Shown: positions 1 through 13,984 of the stretch, in pieces
How the letters are laid out: each line of letters starts with the position of its first letter
Position numbering within the stretch: position 1 is the first letter of the stretch
Assembly: GCA_016785225.1 (NCBI GenBank)
Contig: JAFBJZ010000821.1
Location: 434,001 to 498,000, forward strand
Length of the DNA: 64,000 nt
Source of the DNA: Psettodes erumei
Taxonomy: Eukaryota > Chordata > Actinopteri > Pleuronectiformes > Psettodidae
Direction of reading: 5' to 3'
Notes under the pieces: model-generated
Databases searched by the model: none
Told to the model about the DNA's origin: nothing
The model's input: the letters and a program-made list of their open reading frames with translations, nothing else
Translations under genes and position numbers: made by a program

Positions 1-325
1 TGTGGTAAAAGCAGTACCATGTCGTAGAAATACTGTTGCAGAATTTCCCTTCAGTAAAAGTAGAAAAGTATTAGCATCAAAACATGCTTACAGTGGAGTT
101 CTAGAGACTTCAAGAAGTCAAAGCCAGAACACATTGAATCTGATGAACTGAATTTGCAATAAGAAATGAATGGTAGTGACCAGTGTAGTAAAAAAACAAT
201 ACTTCCTCTGAAAAGCAGTGGAGTACAAGGAGCAAGTAACGGAGAATAGTGAAGCACATGTACCTCAGATGCGTTCAGAATTGCACAGTACTTGAGTAAA
301 TGTACTTAGTTACTTTCCACCACTG
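1..325 (-). repeat. Relic of a non-autonomous hAT-like DNA transposon
   Basis: The stretch ends near 325 with the phrase AGTTACTTTCCACCACTGCTG, preceded by AGTACTTGAGTAAATGTACT and by repeated AGTGGAGTA / AAGTA words. This is the reverse-complement end of a short element that is very common in teleost genomes and usually classed with hAT miniature elements. The family assignment is from memory. The body is diverged and the other end lies outside the window or is too eroded to place. Confidence 0.45.
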
Positions 326-1555
326 CTGAATTGGATCCAGTCATTTATTGTTGTCTTGTTGCTGTTGTGAGTTCGTCAGGCAGCACGAGCGTGGTGTGGT
401 GATGTGGGAGTAAGCTAAGGATGGCTTATTTCCCAAAATGTCAAACTACTCCTTTAACGAGATTAGAAACTTCCTCTCATGTCCACACTGAGGCTATAAC
501 CTGTGATGAGGGATCAGGACACATATACAACATTTAAAATACACTACTTGGAACCACTGTTACACCCGCAGTTATTTATTAACCGGAAATGCACCATTAA
601 GCCTTTTTCGCAGACAGACATTTTGACATGCCACAGTTGGAAAAGCACCGATGTTAAATTAATGATGCCTGAGCATTATTCCGCAGGTTCAGGTTCAGGG
701 TCCTGGTGTTCTACACGGCGGTTCATTGTGCACAATATCAGGAGCTGGAGCTGTTGTTAATGTTATCATTTCCTACGACAAGTCAGAATCTCTGTTGTGA
801 AAAAGAGGCTATTGAACAGCGTCTCTCTTGATTTTTCATTCGTGCCGAATTACATTCCTTTCCACGAAACCTCAGAGGATATTAATAGGAAATTACAGAC
901 CAGACAAACAAAGCGTGATGAAATACTGAGCGCAGTGCGCTGAGAGAGTCTTTCTACTGCTGCAGTAAGGAGCTAACGGTGTACGAATAAATGGCTCACA
1001 GTTGCATATGGGCGCATCCACACCAGCAGGAACAAGACATTAAGGAGTTCGATGAGCAAATCATGACACCTTCCTCTCTCCCCCTGCGCTCTCCTGGCTG
1101 GGCCTCCCGTGCTGCTGTTCCTGATGGCAGTGACTCACCAGTTTCTCTGCACGGACGGGGTCCTCCTGCTGGGCGCTCGCGGTACTGCGGCGCTCGGTGG
1201 CGGCGAGCGTGCGTGCGAGTTTACATGAGAGGCCTCGGAGGCAGGGGCAGTCAGATGGGAAAATCTGAGCAGCAGAAGTCAATGAGTAACTGTCTCCCTT
1301 CCTCCAGTAGGAACTACTGTGAGGAGTGACCTTGAGCGAGTCGCTTCGCCTCAAATGCTCCAGTGGAGTCACAAACTGTTTGTGCTGAGCCGCTCCCACT
1401 TGGTTGTGTGCAGTGTTGGACTGCTGTAAAACAACACGCGTATTTGTCAGCCGTGTCCCGGGGTTGTTAGTCCTGCGGGTTTGACTAACAAACACATTTT
1501 CATAAGAGGTCAAGTTTATAATAAAACATTAATCCTAATCCTTGTCCTATTTTAG
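326..1555 (+). other. ranbp10: Intron of ranbp10 (no exon seen)
   Basis: The first ranbp10 exon in the window starts at 1556 in the middle of the SPRY domain, so this stretch should be intronic. The preceding exon, which should encode the part of SPRY ending in the residues NMNRLPG, was looked for and not found here. Open frames at 991-1329 (+) and 1061-1513 (-) resemble no known protein and lack splice context. The sequence around 1080-1260 is somewhat GC-rich. Confidence 0.5.
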
Positions 1556-4500
1556 GATGGGACAAGCACTCATACGGTTACCATGGAGATGACGGCCACT
1601 CCTTCTGCTCCTCCGGGACCGGCCAACCATACGGCCCAACGTTCACCACGGGGGACGTGATTGGCTGCTGCGTTAACCTCATCAACAACACTTGCTTTTA
1701 CACCAAAAATGGCATCAGTTTAGGTTGGTGAATGTGATGCATGTTTGTGTATGTAGGTGAATTTCTTACATTTTAAATGTACTTTTTCAACATGATTTTT
1801 TTTAGTACATTTATATTAAACTTCTTGTCCTTTTCTCCTCCAGGTGTAGCCTTCACAGACCTCCCTGTAAGTATGCACAACTGTCGACTCACCTGATTTC
1901 AGTTTTCGTTCTGCAGCAGCTTGAAGGCCATGACAGTATTCTCTTCCTTTATGTGAACATTTTGAATCCTTCCTTCCTTCCTTGAAAGTTTTAGAGAAAA
2001 TGCCTCAGAAAAATATTTGATATACCTTAACACATGACACATATAACACAGTTCCCTGTACATTCAGGCAACATTATGACACCTAACCCCTATCATCCTT
2101 GTTCCACTTTTCCTGTAACTGTAGAGACTGACAAACTGGATATCTACCATGCAGGTCCATATCTAATTGCAGTTTAGCTTATCTTGGCAGTTGGTTTGGA
2201 AACTAAATTTTGTTTTGTCCAGTGGCCACAGTAACTAGAACATTCCCCTGAGGAAGAAAAAAAAACACAACCACTTCAACGGTTTTACCAACTCATTTGG
2301 TTTTAAGAATAGAACAGGGAGTTGAAATCTCAGTTGGCTGCTGGCCACAGTGGCTACAAGAACAGATGGAGTTACCAGCCACTGTCAGACTTAAACAGCG
2401 CTCAACCGAGTGTTGGTTAGTTTTATGTCCTGTTGGTGGCTTTTGCAACCAACCAACAGAGTCTGAGACAGACAAGTAAAGGGCTTGTTTATAGTTTGTG
2501 CAGTTAGCCAGCCTGTTTATCTCTCTATCTCCTGAAGGTAGATAAACAAACTGTTATAATTGCTGGACTGCAGAACATATTTTATACGTTCAAGTACTTC
2601 ATATTACAGTGAAATGCTCTCAACAATGCAGAAACTGACCGTTTTAACCTGAGTTCTTTTCTATCTTTAAACCCCCCCCCCAGCCCAACCTGTACCCCAC
2701 AGTGGGGCTTCAGACCCCCGGTGAGATCGTAGACGCTAACTTTGGCCAGCAGCCGTTTGTCTTCGACATCGAGGACTACATGAGCGAATGGAGGGCCAAG
2801 ATCCACGGCATGATTGCTCGCTTCCCCATAGGAGAGAGACTGGGAGAGTGGCAGGCTGTCCTGCAGAAGTGAGATTCCAGTGTTTGTGTGTTTTTATGCC
2901 TTTATTTTAAAGTGATAAGTAGAAGGATCACAGAAAATTAGGAAGGTGTGAAGAAGTGCTGAATGAAAGTCAAATGTAACAGTGAGCTCAAACGGCAAAT
3001 TGGGATATACACAAAAACCTGGTGTACTTCATTAAATCATTTTCAGAAATTCAACATTTAAACTATTGTGTTTTTTTTCCATGTATCATATTTAGTATGG
3101 TGTCCAGCTACCTGGTGCACCATGGGTACTGTGCCACCGCAACAGCCTTCGCCAGAGCCACAGAGACCATGATACAAGAGGACCAGACGTCTATAAAGAA
3201 CAGACAGAGTGAGTGAACCAGGCATCTGCACAAAAACTAGTCCACACCTTCACTTGACTTGCTGCAAAGATTACAAACTGTATGAGGTACTTACCAGAAC
3301 CAAAGACAGGGCTGGGCTTTGTGTTCTTGTAGTTTCTCTGTTAATGAACTAAGGTGAACCTGCCTTGTGTAATTCCAGTAATCCGTTTGACAAAGGATAG
3401 ATGGACTCTCTGTACTAATGCTGAAGGTTTGCTTCTTTAACCATACGTTTCTGCTGTCCACATCAGATACTATATATAGTCTAGAAACAGAACACGTCCA
3501 GACTTACAGTCGATACTGTGGGTATTGTTTGTGCCGGATGACGTGGGGAATGACGCACTGGCCTCTATCACACATGTGCTGTGAAAGCACGGCTCCTTTT
3601 GGTCAATATACTGTGAATAGCATCTTGCTCCTTTCATCTCACAGGAATACAGAAGCTGGTGCTGGCAGGACGGGTGGGCGAAGCCATAGAAGCTACTCAG
3701 CAGCTTTATCCCGGCCTGTTAGAGCACAACCCCAACCTACTATTCATGTTGAAGTAAGTCGGCCAGTTTTGAAGAGTGAGATCAAATGCATTACAGAGAT
3801 TCTGTAACAGTGAACCTGCTTTAAAGCCGAAGAGTAATTCCTCGGTAATTTCCAGTAACCCCGGCGAGTTCTGCCCTCTAGGTGTCGTCAGTTTGTGGAG
3901 ATGGTGAACGGTACAGACAGCGAGGTTCGCTGCTTGACCATCCGCTCCCCGAAGTCCCAGGACAGTTACCCCGGCTCACCCAGCCTCAGCCCCCACCACG
4001 GAGCCAGCAACACACACCTGCACACTGGAGGTACAAACACAATCCTGTTACAACCCGGCTCCTTTAGGGGAAGGCGTTCTCTGTAAAATAAGGGTATTTT
4101 TTTAACAAAGGTCAATAGTAATGGGCTGAACAAAAAGGTTGGAATTGCACAGGAAAAAAAAACCAACCAGGACATAATGTAGGTGCATGCAGTAGAAATG
4201 CTTAAAAACAGCCACCAAAGATTTCCCCAGTCACTTTAAAGAAAGAAATGTGTGCTTTCTCTCTGCTTCTCCGCCCCTCACCATCCTCCCCCGCCCAGGA
4301 GCAGACAGCCCTACATGCAGTAACGGGGTGACCCCCCCCAACAAGTCAAAGAGCCACGGCGGCACCAGCAGCGGCGTCAAGTATCCCAGCGCGTCCTCCT
4401 CCGCCTCCTCCTCCACCTCCTCCTCCCCTTCCTCCGTCAACTACTCTGAGTCCAACTCCTCAGATTCCACCAAGAGCCAGCCACACAGCGCCAACAGCAC

Positions 4501-7500
4501 CCAGGAAACCAGGTGAAATATTTTAAGATATTATTATAAAATATGTCATCAGAACACTGGTAGTGTCTGTGAGGGATTTTTCCTGTTTTCTTATAAGCTG
4601 AAAGAATTTACTCAAGTTTTCGTTACATTCAAAGTAATTTAATCTTAAACTGTGTCTGTTGATGTGTGACATGATGTCGAGTCATGTCAGGGGCCATGGT
4701 CTGAGATAATGATCGGATGGAATTTGGGATCAATAGTTTGGCATACAATACAGTTAGTAACTAAGAATTAGTCAATAAGACAATGGTGTTTGTGAGAAGG
4801 TGAGTGATAGGAGTCTTCTTCGGATTCATTGATGGCCAACACTCGTTAGGACCTGCAGGTGATCAACCATGCACTGGATTATCATCTTCTGTGATTAGCA
4901 CCCATCTTTGGTCTGTCCACGTTCAGGATGAGGCCTGTGCTGAAGTCATACAAATCTGTAAGGTGTGAGAATACCATTGAAAAACATTTGTGATTATCTT
5001 CATCAAGCCAGTAAATTTTTTTTAAATAACTGTATATGTGTTATGATTGGTAGGGTAAATGTTAATTACAGTGATAACTTCTAATGCCATAGTCTCCTGC
5101 ATATTCTCTTGTGACGGGCCCCCAATTCACACATTCAGAGCCATCCCTATAACAGCAATTTCCCTTTTTACACTCTACAAATAGAGTAGATGAATTAAAA
5201 GACCTAACAACCAACAGAGAAGCCAGCCCCTACAAAATAATATAAAACAACTTGGTATTGAGCAGGACCAACATTTGGTTCCAGGAACCTGTCCCCAATG
5301 CAGATACAGAACACTGGATACAAGATCAGAACCTGTGATAATGGAAACATGTTTTGTCACATTTATGAAATTTATTCAGTGGAAAAGGGCTTCTAGTTGT
5401 AGTTTGGCTTTCTTTCGTACTTTCTGTCGGGACTAGGGTCTTGTTTTGTCTTTCTGTAATACAAGTGATTGCAATACAGGAATAATGGTGGAAAAAGATC
5501 AAAAGGTGAAGGTAAAATCTCCTTCTTTTGATCACGACCTACCTGTCGTGTCAAAATGAACAGAAGGCACCTGGAGCATTGAATGTAAACAGTTCCCTCA
5601 TCCTTCATCTTTTCCATTCCCGTGTGGTATCGTGTCTCTGTATCTGCGCATGTGTGTGTAGTGACAGTGAGATGGAGATCGAAGCAGAGCACTATACAAA
5701 CGGGGTTGTCGAGGGCTCCTCTGCGCGGATCATGAATGGCACATACAAACACGAAGAGATCCTTCAGCCAGACGACAACAGCATTGGCAATGGGGTCACA
5801 GGTACACACTCGTGCATGCACGTACAGGCAGAGTGCAACAACTTAACATATTCCTGCAACTTTCTTTCTTTTGTCTTATTTTTACTCCATGCATCATTAT
5901 TTGCTTTTTTGTTGTATATCAACTTTTGCCATCTCTTTCTTCCCTCATATTTCTTACATCCACCTTGCTGCAGGATGTTTTTTTTTTTTCATAGCATGTG
6001 TGTATTTTAACTGCATATGCACTGTATGTGTGTGGGTCTGTTGCCAGCAGATGAGGGTTGCAGTAATAGCAAACAGCTTTGCGGAGGGAACCAGGCAGCC
6101 ACAGAGAGGATGATCCAGTTTGGACGGGAGCTGCAGGCGCTAAACGAACAGCTGTGCCGCGAATATGGCAAGAACGCCACGCACAAGAAGATGTTACAGG
6201 TACACACACAGGGCTGCACGTGCACGTGCAGGCTCGAGCTCAACAAACAGCTGTGCCACAATAGATTCAAATGATGCCAGGACTGGGCTGAAGAGATTTT
6301 TTTTTTCTCTTGGCACCAGTGAAGATCTTGGTCGCAGTGTTGTACGCGCCACGGGAATCGGAGAGATGTTTGATTTAGGCTGTGCCAGCAAAGCAGATAA
6401 AGTCCTGAGTATCTTACAAGTGGGAAAGTTGTTCCAGTTCCCCAGTACAGGAAAAGGCTTGATTACTTTGCACTCCAGATTGTGTCCCAGCCACTCAGAA
6501 CAAATGCGTCACAGGAAAAACAGCAGAAACTGCATTAAAAAGTAAAAGCAACAAGAGCTTGTTGTTTGTAATTTACTGGCTGTTTTCAACTTTATACTAT
6601 TGTATGCTTATTATATGATTGCAAGACCTCCATCACATTGAATAGAGCCACAGAAATGGCCACACTCCCCAAAAGAACATAATTTACATTTCATCTTTGT
6701 AACCACCAGGGGGCAGAAAGACTCCAAGTGACGGAAACACAGCTCAAACAAACAGTTGCAGCTAATTAAAATGTTACAAACTAACACACTCAGCAGAAAC
6801 GGAACAAAATGATCATACTTATCATTACAGAAGTCATACTTCTGACCATCTGATCAAAATAATGTTTGATCAGTTTGAATGTTTGAATGTTTGTGTCCTT
6901 CTCCTGCCAGATGAATGGTTCTGTTCTCCAGTCACTCGTGACCACCAGGTCACTGCCATTCGATGCTGAAAACGTGCAGTCTCAGTTTATGGGATGGCAA
7001 ACAGCTGCCGAGGGTTTTATATGGCCAATGACACAAATGTATAAACTATGTCAATCTGATGAATCCAAACAGAAGGCTGAAAGAGGTGAAAATCTTCTCA
7101 AAGCTGCTAAACTGATATGAGGTCTTTTTGTGAAGTGTATATATTCCTACAGCTGACCTATAATAATTATATGTGTGTATATATATACTAATATATAATA
7201 ATATGTATAGTAATTCATTTTTAATGATACATTAAAACTGCTATATCCTTTGTTATTGTCTAAGTATGGGCATTAAATGGGAATGGGAAATTGCAGCACT
7301 TGTTCTTTTTTTCCTGAGCGAAAACCAAAGTTAAGCTGTTCCTTTCATCCGTTCATTTGCCACGAATATATTTGGAATCCAAAAACTCCCCAGAAATATA
7401 CTGTACAGTTTGTGGGCAAGGTAGTTTTAGGGCCAGAAGACGTGCACTGCAGTGTTGGGTGTATTCATGCTGGTCTCTGTCTGTCTGTTTGTGCAGGATG

Positions 7501-8364
7501 CATTCAGTCTGTTAGCGTACTCAGACCCGTGGAACTGCCCCGTCGGCCAGCAGTTAGATCCCATGCAGAGAGAATCACTCTGCTCCGCACTCAACAGCGC
7601 CATACTGGGTAAAGAGCACACACACAACTAACACCTGCAGTTTTTTATTGTAACACCAAGGTAATGTAACAGCCACGTGGAAGAGAGGAGCCAGCGTCCC
7701 ATGATGTATAAAGAGTGGGGACTATAAACTACATCTAGAGTCTGCCTGTAGTTTATGTCTTATATTAATTCTACATATAAACCTGCAAGCATTTTACAGT
7801 GGATGTTAGGCATGATTAGCTTTGTGTAGCTGTTCTGCTGTTTCTGTTTTTTTTTGTTTTTGTTTTATTTACTTGTTCATTTATTTAATCGGCCTTAACA
7901 CATTTGAAACGATTTACTGTCCGAGACATGGATGTGACCAAAAAAATTGGACGAATGCCAGATGCCTTAACAAAATGCAATCAAATTTAATGATTTATCT
8001 ATCTATAATTTTTTGACTCTACACAAACAACTTCTTTTGAAGTTAGAAAAATAGGTTTTGATGTCCCCAGCAGTGCAGTGAACAGACACAAATCCAAATA
8101 GTGAAAGAACAGAGATGATAGGCATTCTGGTCCAGAGAATTAGAATAGCAGAAATAGTATTTATGGATGTATTGTGATGTACAGTATTGTGACTCATGTT
8201 TTGCATCTCTACCTGATTGTGTTTCTGTTGTAGAGTCTCAAAATCTGCCTAAGCAGCCTCCGCTGATGTTAGCATTGGGTCAGGCCACAGAGTGTGTTCA
8301 GCTCATGGCCCGAGTCCGGTCTGGTTCCTGCTCCTTCGCCAGAGTAGACAACTTTTTGCACTAG
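1556..8364 (+). CDS. ranbp10: ranbp10, Ran-binding protein 10 (5'-partial)
   Basis: Eleven phase-consistent exons: 1556-1723, 1844-1866, 2684-2868, 3096-3208, 3645-3753, 3882-4030, 4299-4512, 5662-5801, 6051-6199, 7497-7608 and 8234-8364 (TAG 8362-8364). They encode 496 residues; about 120 N-terminal residues lie upstream of the window (human protein 620 aa). Order in the visible protein: second half of SPRY (1 to about 95, starting WDKHSYGYHGDDGHSFCSS), LisH (about 126-158, SSYLVHHGYCATATAFAR), CTLH (about 163-222), a Ser-rich linker (about 250-370, with SSVNYSESNSSDSTKSQ) and CRA (about 395-490, SLLAYSDPW), ending FARVDNFLH. RANBP10 rather than RANBP9 is indicated by [20 protein letters not shown] and the Ser/Thr linker. 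RANBP9/10 are subunits of the CTLH (GID-like) E3 ubiquitin ligase; RANBP10 also binds Ran and beta-tubulin. Larger introns (1867-2683, 4513-5661, 6200-7496, 7609-8233) show no further coding. Confidence 0.95.
1844..1866 (+). other. ranbp10: 23-nt microexon of ranbp10
   Basis: The exon lies between the acceptor CTCCTCCAG and the donor GTAAGT and encodes only the end of a split Gly plus VAFTDLP. It joins the frame of the 1556-1723 exon to that of the 2684-2868 exon. The neighbouring exon acceptor at 2675-2683 is preceded by a run of nine C. A predictor that ignores very short exons would break the SPRY domain here. Confidence 0.9.
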
Positions 8365-9205
8365 CCCTGGTCCAGGTGAGTGAATGGTATGGTCTTCAAG
8401 ATGTTTATGATATGGATGTGGACAATACATAGTTCAGGTTTGTTTGTTAATATTATACAGAATATCAGAGCTGCATGATGGGCCTCAGGCAAGAACCAAT
8501 TGACAAACAGTGGCATGAAAAATTACAAGTCATTTAGGAGAATTTGCTCACCACTTTCTTCATGAATGGAAGTGGTCCATAGGGAGAAACATTTGTTAAA
8601 CATTAATATTGCTGCCAAAATTAAAAACTAAAATTAATTTAATAAGATATAATTTCACAGCGTGGTAAGTGACGTTTGCAGCCTTAGTTGTCCCCTATAG
8701 AAGTCAATGGAATAATAATGGAAATACTGCATACACGGAGGGTGTAACACAACAGTCTCTCCGTTATATTCCTTCAGTGTGACACATCATTGTGAGTTAT
8801 AGCTTGTGCCGTGCATACATGAGCAAAATAAAAAAAACTCCTGGACACGATACACCTTTGAAAAAAAAGAACAATTCAGGCCAAACAAAGTAAAAGTACA
8901 GAAACCGTATTATCTATGCTATACAAACATATAGATGCAAGCTGTTTTAATCCTGTTACATTCATTCATTGCCCTGCTTAGATGATTACCCATCTCTCCA
9001 CAGGTTAATGTTAAGTAGCACTGAGAGAAGGCATGTCCAGCAGGTAGTTGTCAAGGCGACGGAGGAAAGAGCATGCGTGTGATTGGTGTGTTTGCCTGTC
9101 CGTCAGACCGGGCCAGCGGCACAGACAGAGGAGCGGAGGAGAGCAAGAGAGAAGAAAGCTTCCTTTTAATTTAGTATTATCAAATAAAGAAATGTGTGAC
9201 ACTAT
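8365..9205 (+). other. ranbp10: ranbp10 3'UTR with an intron after the stop codon
   Basis: Eleven nucleotides after the stop there is a strong donor (CCAG/GTGAGT, intron from 8376), and a matching acceptor CTCTCCACAG ends at 9003. The last exon would be 9004 to about 9205. Because the stop is only 11 nt before the junction, this spliced form should not trigger nonsense-mediated decay. Alternatively the transcript may read through 8376 and end elsewhere. Confidence 0.6.
9183..9188 (+). terminator. ranbp10: ranbp10 polyadenylation signal AATAAA
   Basis: A canonical AATAAA lies about 180 nt into the proposed terminal exon. A T-rich stretch (CTTTTTTTAGTTCTTTTTTG) follows at about 9240. It is the first canonical signal after the proposed 3'UTR acceptor. 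Confidence 0.6.
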
Positions 9206-12200
9206 TTAAAGATAATTAATTATGATTCTGTTTATGTAGCCTTTTTTTAGTTCTTTTTTGTCAGTTTGTTGTGCTCATCCTGGACAAAACAAATTGTAAC
9301 TCCCCTTTTTATTTTTTCTTCTGTTTTTTATGGGTGGATTTTGATTCCCTACAATCAGTATTTTACGCACGTCGTCGTTGTCGTTCACCATATCACAGAC
9401 CACAATACCCACAGCTGGTTACCACGGTGAGCCCCACGACTGTAGTTCAACTTAACAAAACCTGAGGAATATTACATCATCTTTAATGGGATACAGAAGA
9501 CAGAGCGATGGTACAAACTCTGAGCCCTTTATTCCCCTGAAATATCCACTTGGAAGTGCATTAATTTCTTGAAAAAGGTTGAGAAAACGAGTCCTCGGCA
9601 TGAAAAACACCTCTGATTGTGTGGAGCAGATCATTAGCTCCAGTCAAGGCTGATGTAGCACTGCAATAAACACTAACGCTGATAAAAAAAAATGGACAAG
9701 GCAAAAGCGAGTTGGAATTAAAAATGTGTTGGCTGTGGGTTTGTTGCCACATCTTTTCTATTTCAAAGTTATGTAATTTTAATAATTACAGTAGACTGTG
9801 AGCTAACAGGTTAGTACCAAAAGAACAGGACACATCCTGAGAAACATCACCCGTGTATAAAACATAATTGAAGGGTCTTTGTGGTGGGGAACACTGCCAG
9901 TAACCAGGGAAAAGAAGGTGATGACAAGCGATTAAATTGGAATATTAGAGGTGTTGAAGCCTTAACTTTGATGTACCTACCACAGCTTCAACCAATCTGT
10001 GACGTGGTTGCAGGCGCACCTAGCTGCACCTACAACACCTGCTCTCAGGACGGAGCCAAACTATTATTATGGTCACCTCGATGCCAGCATAGAGAAAATC
10101 AGTATAAAAGGCAGACTAACAAGCACAGTGTGTGTATGGCTAAAAGTCAAGCCACCCCAGGGATCTTTTTTTTCTTTGATTATTGACCACAGTCTGACCT
10201 GCTGCATGTGCTGCTGCAATTACAGTTTCAAATAAAGAGGTGAAATCATTTGCCAAACAGTAGGGTTTTTAATTTTAGGGTGCACTTTGTGACAATTAAA
10301 TCATGGGCTTTCTTTCATTTTGATTTCAAAACCACTTAAGAGTTGTATTAAAAAAAAACTTTTTGTTGGGAAAAGGCGATTTTTCCATCCAGACCCCTTC
10401 ATTTCTCTAACAACCATAAACTATTAGTTCTCCCTGAAATTGGATAGAAGGACATAGTCAAGTCAAATTTGTTTGCAAACCGAAGCCCAAAATCACAAGG
10501 TTGTCCCAGTATGGTTTGAACCATGAACCATGGTTCACCCTGTACAAAAACATGAGGATTCAATTTGAAAGAAGGATTTTTTTCATTGTTCAGCTTTGCT
10601 GCTGTCTGTCCTCAGCCCCAACAACATCAGTTAGAGCTACAGCATCTTTTGTGTACCACTTCTTACTGTCAGATGCCGAAGTGTTCAATATTAAATAAAT
10701 AAAACATTAAATAAATGCATATTGAAAAAAAAAATGAACTAAAATGAAAATGAAAATGAAATACACAATTGAGCAAATGAATAGTGAATTAATGTAATGA
10801 ATTATTAGAACTAAAGGTCGATAACATCAATGTCACTCCCCCTCACAACTTTCATCCTCCAGCTCCTCTTGGGAGGCTGCTATAACCAGCTAGTTACTGC
10901 TTGCTAGCAGCTAGCTTACTTGCTGGATAGTTATTTTGAGTCACCAACCTATCTGCTGCTACTCATTAACACTGCCTTTTTAAAATGAGCTTAACAAGGC
11001 TACACATGCTATCTCCCCAGCTGGCTAACTACCTAGGCTGGCTTGTGAGCTTTCACTTAACTGTTTAATTCAGTGACCTCAACCCTTGTTTATGCTGTTG
11101 TAGCCGACAGCAGCCAGCTAGCTAGCTGTCAGTTATGGGTCTGAGTTAAGCTTGTTGTTGATAATTTATTAAAGTTATTTCTTCATGATCAAATGACTTC
11201 ATCATTAAATTATTGCATCTTTAGATTGTATCACAACACTGTGTTTATTTATTTAATATTGGACATGTTGGTTCCTCCGAGCAGATTTATTAGCAGTAGT
11301 TAATTTGGGAAGTAGAACTCTTAATGATCTCCTTTCTGCCTCTGTGTATCTGAACAGATTATGGTTCATGTTAAAACAGCTCTGACTCCACTGTGCTGCG
11401 AATTTCATGTGTATCATTAATAGGGTTCTGATTTTTTAAAAACCCATTTATTTCATTCAACCACTTTATCTAAAACATTTGAGTTCCTCTGGACTTATTT
11501 TCTACCACATAGCAAGGACTGGATGTTGTCTGACTACTGGCAAGCTTAGTGTGGCTGCTTTTGTTGGGACCTGGCTCATGGATCCACCCTGAAGTGTATA
11601 TTTCCATCACTGAGAGAATTGAAGTTTATGGTAGTGACACGTGGAATAAGATAATACCGGAGATGTATGTATGTATGCAGTGTGGGGTTTACTACAGGGT
11701 ATGTGGTCAACGTTTTACCAAGCTGTTTTTAACACATACTTTCTGCTATAATAGGAACTATTCTAATGACTACACAAACTGCACACACTTGACATCTGCT
11801 TCTGCAGCTGTAAAGAACTTCTGTTACACACACACACACGTGAAAGAACAACCTCTGTTTGCATACCTGTAGGGAACAAGTCTCCCAGCTGTTCTTTGTG
11901 TTTGAGCCTGGCCTGTTACCATGCACCCTTCCTCTACTCCCTGCATAGACATAGCCACTGATGTGATCAGTGATTGTTTTAAGGATAGAAGGGATGTGAA
12001 CAGTTATGGAAATGGGCTCTGAGGCCTCTGAAGCCACATGGACTTCTTCTGGAGAGGCCAGAGAAATGGATTTGGCATCGCAGACCAGCTGTGCACAGTT
12101 GACTTCTATCATGATTTTAATTTCATATTTTGAATTTGAGTTTTAAAAAAAAAAAAAAAAAAAAAAGAAAAAAGCAATTGTGAGTTGAGTTACCCTCTAC

Positions 12201-13980
12201 TTAGCATGACTTTTAAAACCTTTAAAAAGATATAAAAAAGGAAAAATGATAATTAAAAAAATACATATGTACTGGAAACATGTTAAAGAAGAAATATTGT
12301 ATTCTGTTTAATTTTGACAGACTTATTTTTATTAAAATACATCCATAAGCATATACTTGATTTTGTGTTTTTATTTGCTGTGTTTATTTATTTATGTATT
12401 TATTTAGGTATATTTATTTTACTATACCCACAAGGAAGGTGTAGTAGAGGCTACAAACTCCTAATGGGCAGATAAATGACTTGTTAATGCACTGCTGTTG
12501 CAGACAGGACACAAAAACTTTGAAATTATTCAACAAACGACCTAAAGTAGCACCAGATCTCAAAGAAAGTGGGCAGGTAGTGAGTCAATATAAACAACAC
12601 AAAGCAATTGGTGTTGTTGCATAGAAACATCCCAACCACAAATGGTGATTGGAAACTTTTGGTCAGTAAGAACAGTGATACCAGTGTTTCTATTAAAGCA
12701 CAAGAAGCAGTGTTGGGGGCTGGTATACTACGGAATAACACTGAGGTGATAATTTGATATTTCCTGCCAGAATTCCTCCTCCAATTCCATGCTGCCTGTT
12801 TCTATACCTTCAACCCTTGGCTTGCCAGCCCAACAGAAGGTCTTTTCTGGGTTTTCTTAAAATCAAACACAAAGGCCACAATAGATCAGAAATAGATCAT
12901 AGGTCTTTTGAATGAGCAACACTAATTCAGTAAATTCTGGATATATCACTTCATATCAATCTGCTGCATTTTGGACAGCCCATATATTGTTAAGGTGCCT
13001 GTTTCCAATTCTCTGCATCCACACCCATAACTCAGATCTTTTTAAAGATTCAAATAAAGAGAAACAAAATTGTGACAAAGTATTATTATTGGGGTAATGT
13101 ATCATTTAATGTTTTTCAACTGCCTATTCAGTAAATATACATGTGCAAAAAAGATACATTTCCAAAGTAAAATCTATGAAAGAGCACAGCATGCAGTGAT
13201 TCTGAATCATTGTGGCTACACAGCAGTTAGTAATCATCCTGTTCACATTAATAATTTTCCAAAGGGAAGTTGGTCATTTTTTACCCACTGTATTGTACTC
13301 ATCTGTTTTTCAAAAGCTGTACAGCAGAGGGCATAAAGAGGTTGGTGACGAGATACTCACACAAATGATTGGCATCTTTATCTAAACCCTTTAAATAAAC
13401 TCAGTTTATGTTATATATTATTAGTTATTCATACATAAGATATTTTATATCAATATGTCTATACTTTTTGGCATGGCTTCCTTTTGTCATAGTTTCTTAA
13501 TTTGCAAATCTTCCCATGCTGTAGAGCCTACAAACAAAAAGACATGCAAACAAAAACACCACTTCCATTAAATTTCAATCAAGAGGAAAAGACTGCTGCA
13601 GCTGCTGCTACATATTGACATCACAGATCTGAGTCTTGGCCTTTAGTTTAGCTAGTCTGTCTCTTACCCAGAGCCAGAGGCCCAACAGGATGCCTTCAAC
13701 TGATGCGATGGACCTTAAAATCTTTGACTAATCATTAATAATAGAGTTAGCTTGATTTTGTGCTGGCAGTGATATCAAAGAAAATTTAACTTACATTTTA
13801 ATCTTTTGTAACTATTTTTCAGAGATAGATAGATTTTTCAAGATAACATTTGATCTGTACATTTATTTCCCATAAGGCAAGACAGCTTACCTACAAAGAC
13901 CCTGTAGAAAAACTCTTGGTTTTAAAATCTGTTTTGGTTTATTTCCTGTTTTATTTTGGTAATAGTGTTTCTTGTGGGGT
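9206..13980. other. AT-rich intergenic stretch, no gene seen
   Basis: No exon with a recognisable product was found on either strand. The stretch holds a poly-A run (12145-12166), A/T-rich low-complexity DNA (about 12240-12420) and a fragment near 10455-10500 that resembles the CAAATTT...GCCCAAAATCACAA dispersed repeats of fish. Short open frames here (for example 9881-10186, 11729-12112, 13097-13336) have no recognisable domain. Confidence 0.5.
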
Positions 13981-13984
13981 TTTT

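Noticed and set aside
6887..7120. Possible extra ranbp10 exon or a separate small protein (frame after CTCCTGCCAG)
   Set aside because: The flanking ranbp10 exons at 6051-6199 and 7497-7608 join in frame and match the family without it, and the predicted peptide resembles no known domain.
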